A stretch of DNA of 19,921 nucleotides from DASYUM01 sp036001225 (GTDB taxonomy: Bacteria; Methylomirabilota; Methylomirabilia; Rokubacteriales; DASRDR01): the NCBI GenBank assembly GCA_036001225.1, contig DASYUM010000111.1, positions 1 through 19,921 of the forward strand. Reading direction: 5' to 3'. Of the stretch, positions 6,983-13,871 are shown one piece after another; positions within the stretch are counted from its first letter, which is position 1, and every line of letters starts with the position of its first letter. The notes under the pieces were generated by a model that was not told where the DNA came from, did not search any database, and worked only from the letters and a program-made list of their open reading frames with translations. Made by a program: the position numbers and the translations under genes.

Positions 6983-8524
6983 TCACCCGGCCCTCGCCCC
7001 CGGCGGGGGAGAGGGTGAACCGTGATCGCCGGCGAGGACCGACGGAGTCACGCCGAGCCGGAGGGCTTCCGCCCGCAGGATCGCCCATGCCCGCTCGACG
7101 TGGCGAGCCTCGGTCCGGATGTTCCCGATCGCCAGCCGGAGCACGTAGCGGTCGCCGAGGACGGCGTGGGAGAGGAACACCTCACCGGAGGTGTTCACCG
7201 CCTCCAGCAGGCGCTCGTTGAGAGGATTCAGCCGCGGATCGTCGGCGGCCCAGCCGCGGGGCCGGAGCCGGACGCAGACGGTGCTGAACGGGACCGGGGC
7301 GATGCGCTCCCAGTCGGGGTCGGCGTCGACCCAGGCCGCGAACGCCTGGGCGAGGCGGATGTGCTCGCGCAGGCGCGCCTGGAGCCCGCTCCGCCCGTAG
7401 GCGCGCATGACCATCCAGAGCTTGAGCGCGCGGAAGCGCCGGCCGAGCTGGGGGCCGTAGTCCATGAAGTTCTCGACGGCGCTCCCCTCCGGGGTCTGGA
7501 GGAACGACGGGACGAGGCTGAACGCCTGCTTGAGCGCCTGGGGACGCTGGCAGAAGAAGGCCGAGCAGTCGATGGGCGTGAAGAGCCACTTGTGCGGGTT
7601 GACCACGATGGAATCGGCGCGCTCGCAGCCGTCCAGCACGTGGCGCCGCTCGGGCAGGATCGCGGCGCCCCCGCCGTAGGCGGCGTCCACGTGAAGCCAC
7701 AGGCCCTCCCCCGCCGCGACGGCGGCGATGGCCGGCACCGGGTCCACGCTGGTCGTCGCCGTCGTCCCCACGGTGGCGGCGACCGCGATCGGCCGCCAGC
7801 CGGCCCGGCGGTCCTCGGCCACGGCGCCGGCGAGGGCGGCCGGGTCGAGGCGGAACTCCGCGTCGACGGCGATCTTTCGTACGCTGGCCTGACCGAGGCC
7901 GAGCAGGATGACCGCCTTCTCGACCGACGAGTGCGCGTGCTCCGAGGTGTAGACGCGCAACCGGGGCAGGTCGCCCCGTCCCGCCAGGCCCTGCTGGCGG
8001 GCATCGAGGCCGGCCGCTTCGCGGGCGGCGGCCAGCGCGCAGAGGGTCGAGATCGACGCGGTGTCGTAGATCACCCCGCGGAACGCCGGCGGCAGCCCCA
8101 GGAGGCGGCGGAGCCAGTCGAGGCTCACCTCCTCCAGCTCGGTGGCGGCCGGCGAGGTCCGCCAGAGCATGGCGTTGACATTGAACGCGGCACAGAGCAG
8201 TTCGCCCAGAATGCCGGGGACCGAGCCGCTGATCGCAAAGTAGGCGAAGAACCCCGGATGGTTCCAGTGGGTCAGCCCGGGGACGATCAGCCGCTCGACG
8301 TCGCCGAGAATGACGTCGAGGGGCTCCGGCGCCTCGGGGGCGGCGGCGGGCAGCGCCCCTCGGACGTCGCCGGGCTTGACCCGGGCCAAGACCGGATACC
8401 GCTCGGGATGGGCCAGGTAGTCCGCGATCCAGTCCACGACCGCGCGACCGTAGCGCCGGAACGTCTCGGCATCGAAGTCGCCGAGGGCGGCGGCCGCGCT
8501 CTCCGGCGTGTCGTCTGGCGGCAT
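6983..8524 (-). CDS. PLP-dependent group II amino acid decarboxylase (aromatic L-amino acid decarboxylase-like)
   Basis: A 513-aa fold-type I PLP enzyme of the DDC/TDC/GAD group, expected to decarboxylate an amino acid to its amine. Visible landmarks are the substrate-loop region THWNHPGFFAYF (85-96), FNVNAMLWRTSPAATELE (114-131), the PLP-stacking histidine region SEHAHSSVEKA (194-204), D280 in HVDAAYGG, and Schiff-base lysine K312 in NPHKW. The length fits DDC-type enzymes. The ATG at 8524 is preferred because a GAGGGGG site lies about 9 nt upstream; an in-frame GTG at 8533 sits too close to it. The last dozen residues (GSPSPPPGARAG) come from a palindromic repeat. The gene lies between the HlyD-type adaptor and the ABC ATPase. 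The substrate is inferred only as aromatic-type. Confidence 0.93.
   Translation of the reverse strand: MPPDDTPESAAAALGDFDAETFRRYGRAVVDWIADYLAHPERYPVLARVKPGDVRGALPAAAPEAPEPLDVILGDVERLIVPGLTHWNHPGFFAYFAISGSVPGILGELLCAAFNVNAMLWRTSPAATELEEVSLDWLRRLLGLPPAFRGVIYDTASISTLCALAAAREAAGLDARQQGLAGRGDLPRLRVYTSEHAHSSVEKAVILLGLGQASVRKIAVDAEFRLDPAALAGAVAEDRRAGWRPIAVAATVGTTATTSVDPVPAIAAVAAGEGLWLHVDAAYGGGAAILPERRHVLDGCERADSIVVNPHKWLFTPIDCSAFFCQRPQALKQAFSLVPSFLQTPEGSAVENFMDYGPQLGRRFRALKLWMVMRAYGRSGLQARLREHIRLAQAFAAWVDADPDWERIAPVPFSTVCVRLRPRGWAADDPRLNPLNERLLEAVNTSGEVFLSHAVLGDRYVLRLAIGNIRTEARHVERAWAILRAEALRLGVTPSVLAGDHGSPSPPPGARAG
6991..7015. repeat. CCCTC/GAGGG palindrome inside the decarboxylase C-terminus
   Basis: Inverted repeat with 11-bp arms (CCCTCGCCCCC / GGGGGAGAGGG, one mismatch) and a 3-nt loop. 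It is translated as the end of the decarboxylase. Together with 6922-6950 it brackets the 6-nt gap between the two genes. Confidence 0.8.
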
Positions 8525-8533
8525 TCGGGTCAC

Positions 8534-8560
8534 CCCCTCGCCTCTCCTCCCGAAGGGAAA
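8534..8560. repeat. Degenerate CCCTC-type repeat upstream of the decarboxylase
   Basis: In the 49-nt gap between the HlyD-type gene and the decarboxylase, a C-rich stretch (CCCCTCGCCTCTCCTCCC) is followed by GAA and GGGAAAGG. It looks like a worn copy of the palindrome family. On the minus strand it supplies the purine-rich ribosome site before the ATG at 8524. Confidence 0.4.
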
Positions 8561-8573
8561 GGCAGATGTGTCC

Positions 8574-9731
8574 TCAGTCGGTGGCGATCACTGCGTCGGC
8601 TGGCATCCCGGGCTTCAGCCGCCCGTCCGGGTTGGCGACCGTGATCTTCACCCGGAAGACGAGGTTCACGCGCTCCTTCTGGGTCTGGACGTTCCGAGGC
8701 GTGAACTCGGCCTCGGAGGCGATCTCGGTCACCCGCCCGTCGAACGGCTGGCCGGGAAAGGCGTCCACCGTGATCCGGGCCGGCTGGCCAACCCGGACTC
8801 GGCCCAGGTCCACCTCGCCGATGTAGCCGCGAAGCCAGAGGGTCTGGGGATCGACCACGGTGAGGATGGGCGTGCCCGGCGTCGCGGTGGCGCCGGCTTC
8901 GAGGTTCTTTCGGAGCACGACGCCGTCGGTCGGGGCCGCGAGGCGCGTGTCGGCCAGCCGGGCCCGGGCGGTGGCGAGGGCGGCCTCGGCCTGGCTCACC
9001 TGGGCCCGGGCCGTCTCGACCTGGCCGGGTCGAGGCCCCGCTTCGACCAGCGCCAGCCGGTCCCGCGCCTGGCGGACCTCGGCCCGGGCCGCCGCGACCT
9101 GCTCCGGCCGTGGGCCTGCCTGCAGCAGGTCGAGCTGCTGGCGGGCGGCCCGCTCCTGGGCCCGCGCCACCTCGTAGGCCTGCCACGCGCGGTCACGATC
9201 CTGGGCCGAGACGAGCCCCTGATCGGCCAGGCTCTGGAAGCGGCGGTACTCGCGCTCGGCCATCACGCGCGTCGCCTCGGCCGAGGCCACCGCGCTTCGC
9301 GCCTGCTCCAGCTCCTGGGGCCGGGCGCCGGCCTCGAGGTCCCGCAGGCGCGCCTCGGCCTGAGCCACCGCGGCCCGCGCCTCGGCGATCTCCTCCTTGC
9401 GCGCCCCGGCCAGGAGATCCCGCAGTTGAGCCTGGGCGACGCTGACGGCGGCCTCCAGACGCGCCACCTCTGCCCGCAGCTCGTCGTCGTCGAGCACCAC
9501 GAGGAGCTCGCCCCTTCGGACGCGCTGCCCCTCTTCCACGCGGATCTCCCGGATCCGCGCGGTGGCCTTGGCGCCGATTTCGACCTGGGTGGCCTCGATG
9601 GTCCCGGTGACCTTCAGGGCACGGCCGCCGCTGTCGCGGCGAGCGAGCGCCCACAGGCCGACGCCGGCCCCCGCCACCAGGAGCAGGACGACGACGAGGC
9701 TTCCGCGCAGCACCTTCGGGAGCGCCGGCAT
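8574..9731 (-). CDS. HlyD/YbhG-type periplasmic adaptor (membrane fusion) protein
   Basis: A 385-aa adaptor that should link the ABC-2 pump to the outer envelope. It has an N-terminal membrane anchor (VLRGSLVVVLLLVAGAGVGL, 7-26). A lipoyl/barrel-sandwich half begins at about 40 (GTIEATQVEIGAKATARI) with GQRVRRGELLVVLDDDEL at 68-85. A long alpha-hairpin follows (about 85-262), then the second lipoyl half (LAAPTDGVVLRKNLEAGATA, 264-283) and a beta-barrel domain to the end. The hairpin carries four copies of an L-x(2,3)-AG-A/P-RPEE-like unit at about 107, 133, 203 and 230. The ATG at 9731 is supported by the leader. No ribosome site is obvious and a hairpin lies just upstream. It is the first gene of the exporter cluster. 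Confidence 0.95.
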   Translation of the reverse strand: MPALPKVLRGSLVVVLLLVAGAGVGLWALARRDSGGRALKVTGTIEATQVEIGAKATARIREIRVEEGQRVRRGELLVVLDDDELRAEVARLEAAVSVAQAQLRDLLAGARKEEIAEARAAVAQAEARLRDLEAGARPQELEQARSAVASAEATRVMAEREYRRFQSLADQGLVSAQDRDRAWQAYEVARAQERAARQQLDLLQAGPRPEQVAAARAEVRQARDRLALVEAGPRPGQVETARAQVSQAEAALATARARLADTRLAAPTDGVVLRKNLEAGATATPGTPILTVVDPQTLWLRGYIGEVDLGRVRVGQPARITVDAFPGQPFDGRVTEIASEAEFTPRNVQTQKERVNLVFRVKITVANPDGRLKPGMPADAVIATD

Positions 9732-9737
9732 CAGTCA

Positions 9738-9765
9738 ATCGGAGGGGTGTCGGAACACCCCTCCG
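9738..9765. terminator. Strong hairpin between the active M16 gene and the HlyD-type gene
   Basis: Perfect inverted repeat with 12-bp arms (TCGGAGGGGTGT / ACACCCCTCCGA) and a 4-nt loop, starting 7 nt upstream of the HlyD-type ATG. It could stop transcription coming from the M16 gene, but there is no T-tract, so it may instead be part of the repeat cluster filling this gap. A related but looser pair (TCGGAGGG / CCCTCCGA) lies at 9942-9970. Confidence 0.55.
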
Positions 9766-9786
9766 AGGCCTCCCCAGGGGACGAGG

Positions 9787-9836
9787 GCGCGCCGCCGGAC
9801 GTCGCGGGGCTGGGGCCCCGCCGTCCGGGGCGCGCG
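9787..9836. repeat. 50-nt hairpin repeat, copy A
   Basis: Matches copy B at 11439-11488 at 47 of 50 positions. It folds into a long imperfect stem of three 7-bp blocks (GCGCGCC, CCGGACG, GCGGGGC and their complements) separated by 1-nt and 2-nt bulges, with the loop TGGG. Copies lie on both sides of the active M16 gene. Confidence 0.88.
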
Positions 9837-10000
9837 AACCCAAAGTCGCGCGGGCAAAGCCCGCGCTCGGAGCGGAACACCTGGGGAGTCGGCGGTACCT
9901 GCCGACGGTCTGCGCCCGATTTCCCCCACACGCCTAGCGAGTCGGAGGGAGCCTGGACCGGCCCCTCCGAAACCTGCTCCTGCCTGACTCGGGCACGGCG

Positions 10001-11335
10001 CTAGCGGCCCGACGGGGCCGCGGCCGGGGGGACGGGGATGAGGATGGCGGTGGTCTGGTGGTCGCGGACGAAATACTGCCGGGCTACCCGCTGGAGGTCG
10101 GCCGCGGTCACGGCGCGGATCCGGGGCAGGAACTCGTCGGCGAGCCGCCAACCGGCCACCAGCTCGTGGCGCCCGAGTGTGGCGGCGCGCTGGTAGACCG
10201 AGTCCTGTCGGAAGACGAAGGCCGCCTCGATCTGGTTCTTCGCGCGCTGGAGCTCCTCGTCGCCGACGGGCTCGGCCTGGAGCCGCTCGACCTCGACCCC
10301 GAGGGCTTGCTCCACCTGCTCCACCGTCTTCTCCGGCAGCACGGTCGCCCAGAACGTGAAGAGGTCGGGATCGAGTGACAGCAGCGTGTAGTCGCCGCCG
10401 GCATCGACGGCGATCCGCTGTTCGTAGACCAGCCGCCGGTAGAGCCGCGACGTGCGCCCGGCCGACAGGATGGTGGAGAGCACCTCCAGCGGGTAAGCGT
10501 CGGGCGAGGCGTGGTTCGGGGTGTGATAGCCGATGAAGATGATCGGGAGCTGCGCCTCCTTCCTCACCCACAACCGGCGCTCGCCCCGCTGCTCGGGCTC
10601 GACGATCGCCACCGGCGGCGGGTCCGGGCCCCGCGGGACCGGGCCGAATCGGGCCCGTACCTTGTCGAGCATCGCCGTCGCCTGGAAGTCGCCGACCGCG
10701 ACCAGGAGGGCATTGTTGGGTCGGTAGTAGGTGTCGTACCAGGTCCGGAGGTCGGCAGCGGTGATCCGCTCGATGTCGGCCATGAAACCGATGGGCGGGA
10801 TCCGGTACGGATGGGCCTTGAAGGCGATCGCGTTCAGCTCCTCGGACAGCGCGCCGACGGGGTCGTCCTCGGTCCGTGTCCGTCGCTCCTCCATGATGAC
10901 CTTCCGCTCGGCGTCCACCTCGCGGGGGTCGAGGAGCAGGTGACGCATCCGGTCAGCTTCCAGGTCGAGCACGAGGTCGATCTTGTCGGCCACGATGGTG
11001 ACGAAGTAGACGGTGGCGTCCTGGGCCGTGAAGGCGTTCTCGCTGGCGCCCTGCTCCTCGAGGAGCCGCGAGTAGATCCGCGGGCCGTACTTCGGGGTCC
11101 CCTTGAACATCATGTGCTCGAGGTAGTGGGAGAGCCCGGACAGTCCGACCCGCTCGTTCCGAGAGCCGACCCGATACCAGAGCTGGACGCCGATGACGGG
11201 ACTCCGGTGGTTTTCCAGGAGCAGGACCCGGAGGCCGTTGTCGAGCGTCGCCTCGACGACGGGGGTGGCCCGCGCGTCGAGGGCGGTGAGGAGGACGACG
11301 GCGACGACGAAGACAGAGAGCCGGCGGGTCCGCAT
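10001..11335 (-). CDS. M16-family zinc metallopeptidase (insulinase-like), active subunit
   Basis: A 444-aa M16 peptidase with a leader peptide (LSVFVVAVVLLTALDARA, 6-23), so probably periplasmic. The zinc-binding motif H70-Y-L-E73-H74 (GLSHYLEHMMFKGT) is intact and the distal glutamate ligand is E150 (VIMEERRTRTEDDP). The second half contains the matching R/Y segment (SAGRTSRLYRRLVYEQRIAV). The family cleaves small peptides inside a clamshell chamber, often with an inactive partner; the inactive M16 protein at 3412-4773 is the obvious candidate. ATG 11335 is chosen over the longer frame because the leader begins there and CGGTATAATT lies just upstream. The stop is TAG at 10003-10001. The gene is isolated by repeat-rich gaps on both sides. 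Confidence 0.95.
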   Translation of the reverse strand: MRTRRLSVFVVAVVLLTALDARATPVVEATLDNGLRVLLLENHRSPVIGVQLWYRVGSRNERVGLSGLSHYLEHMMFKGTPKYGPRIYSRLLEEQGASENAFTAQDATVYFVTIVADKIDLVLDLEADRMRHLLLDPREVDAERKVIMEERRTRTEDDPVGALSEELNAIAFKAHPYRIPPIGFMADIERITAADLRTWYDTYYRPNNALLVAVGDFQATAMLDKVRARFGPVPRGPDPPPVAIVEPEQRGERRLWVRKEAQLPIIFIGYHTPNHASPDAYPLEVLSTILSAGRTSRLYRRLVYEQRIAVDAGGDYTLLSLDPDLFTFWATVLPEKTVEQVEQALGVEVERLQAEPVGDEELQRAKNQIEAAFVFRQDSVYQRAATLGRHELVAGWRLADEFLPRIRAVTAADLQRVARQYFVRDHQTTAILIPVPPAAAPSGR

Positions 11336-11344
11336 CCCGCCGCC

Positions 11345-11354
11345 AATTATACCG
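11345..11354 (-). promoter_or_regulatory. -10 promoter box (TATAAT) for the active M16 gene
   Basis: The minus strand reads CGGTATAATT, identical to the motif before the inactive M16 gene. TATAAT (11351-11346) ends 10 nt before the ATG at 11335, giving a leader of only a few nucleotides. GGCGGCGGG sits between the box and the start. No -35 is recognisable at normal spacing. Confidence 0.6.
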
Positions 11355-11438
11355 GGGTCGTCCCTCAGCAGCACCGGGTCGAGGCCCGAGCAGCCCAAGG
11401 ACGCAGGGAGGAGGCGGGCCGAGGCGTATGCCGCGCCC

Positions 11439-11488
11439 GCGCGCCACCGGACGTCGCGGGGCTGGGGCCCCGCCGTTCGGGGCGCGCC
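11439..11488. repeat. 50-nt hairpin repeat, copy B
   Basis: Second copy of the repeat at 9787-9836, in the same orientation, 47/50 identical. One of the changes (C to T in the CGTCCGG arm) still allows a G-U pair in a plus-strand transcript. It lies in the 218-nt gap (11336-11553) upstream of the active M16 gene; the rest of that gap holds no gene I can support. Confidence 0.88.
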
Positions 11489-11553
11489 ACCCGAAGTTGA
11501 GGCCCGCCGACGACCGAGGACGCCGGGATGCGACGGGCATCGGCCCGGTGCCC

Positions 11554-12552
11554 TCAGGGGGCGAAGGTGAAGGACACCACCTTCAGCGCGAGGATGTCGC
11601 CGAAATCCACGCTGCCGTCGGCGAGCGAGCCCGCCACGACGGCGGCGAAGAAGAGGTAGTAGGTGCCGGGCGGCTCGGTCCCCGTCCAGGTGTGGGTGGC
11701 GAACGTCGGCCGGCTCACCGTGAACGGGGTCGCCAGTGCCACCGCGGCGGCCAGCGGCCTGAGGGTCGTCACGTCCGAGAGCGACCCGATCCCGGTGGCG
11801 CCTCCCACGCTGGTGAAGAAGATGACGGTGTTCCCGTCGGGCAGGACCACCCCGAGGTAGAAGTCCACGGTGGCGTCGAGCCCGGGGTTGGTCACGCCCT
11901 CGGACACGATGATGGTCTCGCCGGTCCCGAACTGGCTCTGGTTGACCGCGATGCTCAGGAAGGGCTCGAACGTCGCGGTGACGATCGTCGCGTTCTGGAC
12001 GATGAACGTGCAGAGGAGCGCGGTGCCGCACCCGGTGACGCTCGACCCGACCAGGATGTCCCCGGCGCCCGGTGTCGCCGTCAGGGTCACCGCGGTGCCG
12101 GGTGCGAGCGACGCGGTGCAGGTCGGGCCGCAGACGATCCCGCCCAGACTGCCCGTCACGGTGCCGGTCCCGCTACCGGCGATGACGATGGTGAGGGTCA
12201 CGTCGGGAAGGAGGACTCGACCGATCCGATTGCCTGCCTGCTCGGTGAACCAGAGGGTTCCCGGCGGCCCCGCCGTGATCCCGGTCGGGGCGCTGGCCGC
12301 CGTCGGCACCGTGAACTCGGTGAACAGCCCGGTCGGCGTGATCCGCCCGATCTTGTTGCCCGCCTGCTCGGTGAACCACAGGTTCCCGTCCGGCCCCGCC
12401 GTGATCCCGGTCGGGGCGCTGGCCGCCGTCGGCACCGTGAACTCGGTGATGCTGGTGATCTGCGCGGTCGCTGTCCGCGGAAACGCGGCACCGAGGGCCA
12501 CCAGCGCGAACACTGCGCTCATGATCCCGCGGCCGACTGTGGTGCCGTTCAT
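11554..12552 (-). CDS. Secreted protein with two Vgb-type propeller repeats and a B-repeat-like domain
   Basis: A 332-aa protein. A signal peptide (about 1-30, ending RTATA) is followed by two 42-aa repeats (36-77 and 78-119) of virginiamycin-B-lyase/SMP-30-like type: TEFTVPTAASAPTGITAGP, then LWFTEQAGNKIGRI. A domain resembling divergent InlB B-repeats follows (about 119-196, with ATPGAGDILVGSS and VTATFEP). It has cysteine pairs C141/C145 and C175/C181 that could form disulfides. The rest (about 197-332) is an unassigned beta-rich C-terminal region. A complete Vgb propeller needs six or seven blades, so two repeats cannot close one alone. The ATG at 12552 follows a GGAGG site (5-nt spacing) located after the MFS stop, so the two genes are probably co-transcribed. 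Export is likely, but function is unknown. Confidence 0.82.
   Translation of the reverse strand: MNGTTVGRGIMSAVFALVALGAAFPRTATAQITSITEFTVPTAASAPTGITAGPDGNLWFTEQAGNKIGRITPTGLFTEFTVPTAASAPTGITAGPPGTLWFTEQAGNRIGRVLLPDVTLTIVIAGSGTGTVTGSLGGIVCGPTCTASLAPGTAVTLTATPGAGDILVGSSVTGCGTALLCTFIVQNATIVTATFEPFLSIAVNQSQFGTGETIIVSEGVTNPGLDATVDFYLGVVLPDGNTVIFFTSVGGATGIGSLSDVTTLRPLAAAVALATPFTVSRPTFATHTWTGTEPPGTYYLFFAAVVAGSLADGSVDFGDILALKVVSFTFAP
12196..12447 (-). repeat. Two tandem 126-bp coding repeats
   Basis: The two Vgb-type units repeat at exactly 126 bp, in frame. A 59-nt core is identical at 12265-12323 and 12391-12449, pointing to recent duplication or gene conversion. Confidence 0.9.
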
Positions 12553-12571
12553 CCCGTCCTCCCCCCGGTCG

Positions 12572-13849
12572 TCATCGAATGGCCGAGGCCGGGCGGATGG
12601 CGGCGGGGGCCAGCCGGAACGCCGGGCGGACCGCCATCGCGACCGGTGCCGCCAGCAGGCCCAAGACCGCCGCCAGGTAGCAGCCGCCAGCGAACGATCC
12701 CGTCAGATCCTTCACCCAGCCGGTGACATAGGGAGCCAGCAGGGCCGCCAGGAAGCACGTCGCGTTGAGCAGCCCGTAGGCCAGCCCCATCACCCGCTGC
12801 GGGAACATCTCTGCCATCATCGCATAGGCCGGCGCCCACGCCCCCCACACGAAGAAGCTGGTCACGAAGACGATGACCGCCACCAGCCAGGCCGGCCCCT
12901 GCCGCTGGACGATGGCGCCCATCGCGAGGGTAGCCAACGCCATGCAAAGGATGGCCGCCGCCATCACCGCCTTGCGGCCGATGCCGCGCCGGAAGAGCCG
13001 GTCGGAGACGGTGCCCACGGTCAAGAGGCCCGGGAGGGCGGCCACGCCGAGCAAGCTCGCGTAGAGGGCTGACCGCCCCAGCTGCCGCACCCCGACCTCC
13101 GCGAAAAGCGCCGGACCCCAGGTCCCGATGAGCCACTGGGTCCAGATCGGGGCCATCCCGGCGACGCCGAGCAGCCACAGGTCGCGGTGGCGGAAGACCG
13201 CGGCGGCCCCCACGCCCGCCTCGCCCGGCGCCGCCACGCTCCGTTCGCGGATCGGCTCGGGGACGAAGCAGCCGATCAGCGTCGCCGAGAGCAGCGGCAG
13301 CCCCGCCAGCACCAGGAAGACGCTCCGCCACGGCATGACCTCGCCGAGAGCGCCGCCGGCGACGACGCCCAGCGCGTTCCCGAGCCCGAGCCCCGAGAAG
13401 GAGACGCCCTGGCCGAGCGCCAGCCACTTGCGCGGCGTCGTCGCCGCGATGATCGGGCGGTCGTTGGCGAAGTACAACCCCTGGGCGAGGCCGGTGACGA
13501 GGCGGGCGAGGGCGACCACGGCCAGGGTTCGAGCCAGCCCGGTCAGCAAGGCGGCCGCCGCCACCAGGAGGATCCCGGTGACGAGCACTCGCTTGCGCCC
13601 GAACCGGTCGCCGAGCAGCCCGGCCGGGATCTGCATGGCGATGTAGCCGTAGAAGAAGATCGAGAAGAGGAAGCCGCCCTGGGCGTGACTCAGCCCGAAC
13701 TCGGCCATCACCGGCTCGAGGAGCGGGGAGAACGCCATCCGCACCATGTAGTTGCCGATCCAGCCGAAGACGAGGAGCCCCCACACCGTGTGATGGGGCT
13801 GCCACGACCGGCCACGCCCGGCCAGGAGACCCGGGCCTCGGGGGGTCAC
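12572..13849 (-). CDS. MFS transporter
   Basis: A 425-aa major facilitator protein with about 12 hydrophobic segments. The loop 2-3 signature is clear (GDRFGRKRV at about residues 80-88), and a matching loop 8-9 stretch follows the middle (DRLFRRGIGRKAV). TM1 begins TVWGLLVFGWIGNYMVRMAF, typical of anion:cation/sialate-like symporters (ACS-like branch). The annotated start is GTG at 13849, 22 nt after the regulator stop, with no clear ribosome site. A later GTG at about residue 22 is a possible alternative. It is the second gene after the large regulator, in the same direction, so it may be its target or co-transcribed with it. The substrate is unknown. Confidence 0.92.
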   Translation of the reverse strand: MTPRGPGLLAGRGRSWQPHHTVWGLLVFGWIGNYMVRMAFSPLLEPVMAEFGLSHAQGGFLFSIFFYGYIAMQIPAGLLGDRFGRKRVLVTGILLVAAAALLTGLARTLAVVALARLVTGLAQGLYFANDRPIIAATTPRKWLALGQGVSFSGLGLGNALGVVAGGALGEVMPWRSVFLVLAGLPLLSATLIGCFVPEPIRERSVAAPGEAGVGAAAVFRHRDLWLLGVAGMAPIWTQWLIGTWGPALFAEVGVRQLGRSALYASLLGVAALPGLLTVGTVSDRLFRRGIGRKAVMAAAILCMALATLAMGAIVQRQGPAWLVAVIVFVTSFFVWGAWAPAYAMMAEMFPQRVMGLAYGLLNATCFLAALLAPYVTGWVKDLTGSFAGGCYLAAVLGLLAAPVAMAVRPAFRLAPAAIRPASAIR

Positions 13850-13871
13850 GCGCGGCGGCGGAAGGGCGGGC

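Larger units (their letters stand above)
9732..10000. other. 269-nt intergenic repeat cluster
   Basis: There is no convincing gene. Besides the hairpin at 9738-9765 and repeat copy A, it holds an 8-bp inverted repeat GCGCGGGC/GCCCGCGC with an AAA loop (9848-9866) and a bracket of TCGGAGGG/CCCTCCGA at 9942-9970. I see no clear promoter for the HlyD-type gene here. Confidence 0.6.

Noticed and set aside
7022..8644. 540-aa plus-strand open frame opposite the decarboxylase
   Set aside because: Low-complexity Arg/Gly/Ala/Pro composition with no motifs; the minus strand carries a complete PLP enzyme.
9732..10000. Possible small precursor peptide gene for an M16/exporter peptide system
   Set aside because: Frames in this gap are translations of hairpin repeats with no ribosome site or peptide-like leader/core pattern.
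11336..12031. Extension of the active M16 gene to 676 aa
   Set aside because: It would cover the repeat and part of the Vgb-type gene in another frame; the leader peptide starts at 11335.
12196..12447. Tandem repeat considered as a CRISPR array
   Set aside because: Only two units of 126 bp, in frame and coding for propeller-type repeats, with no spacers.
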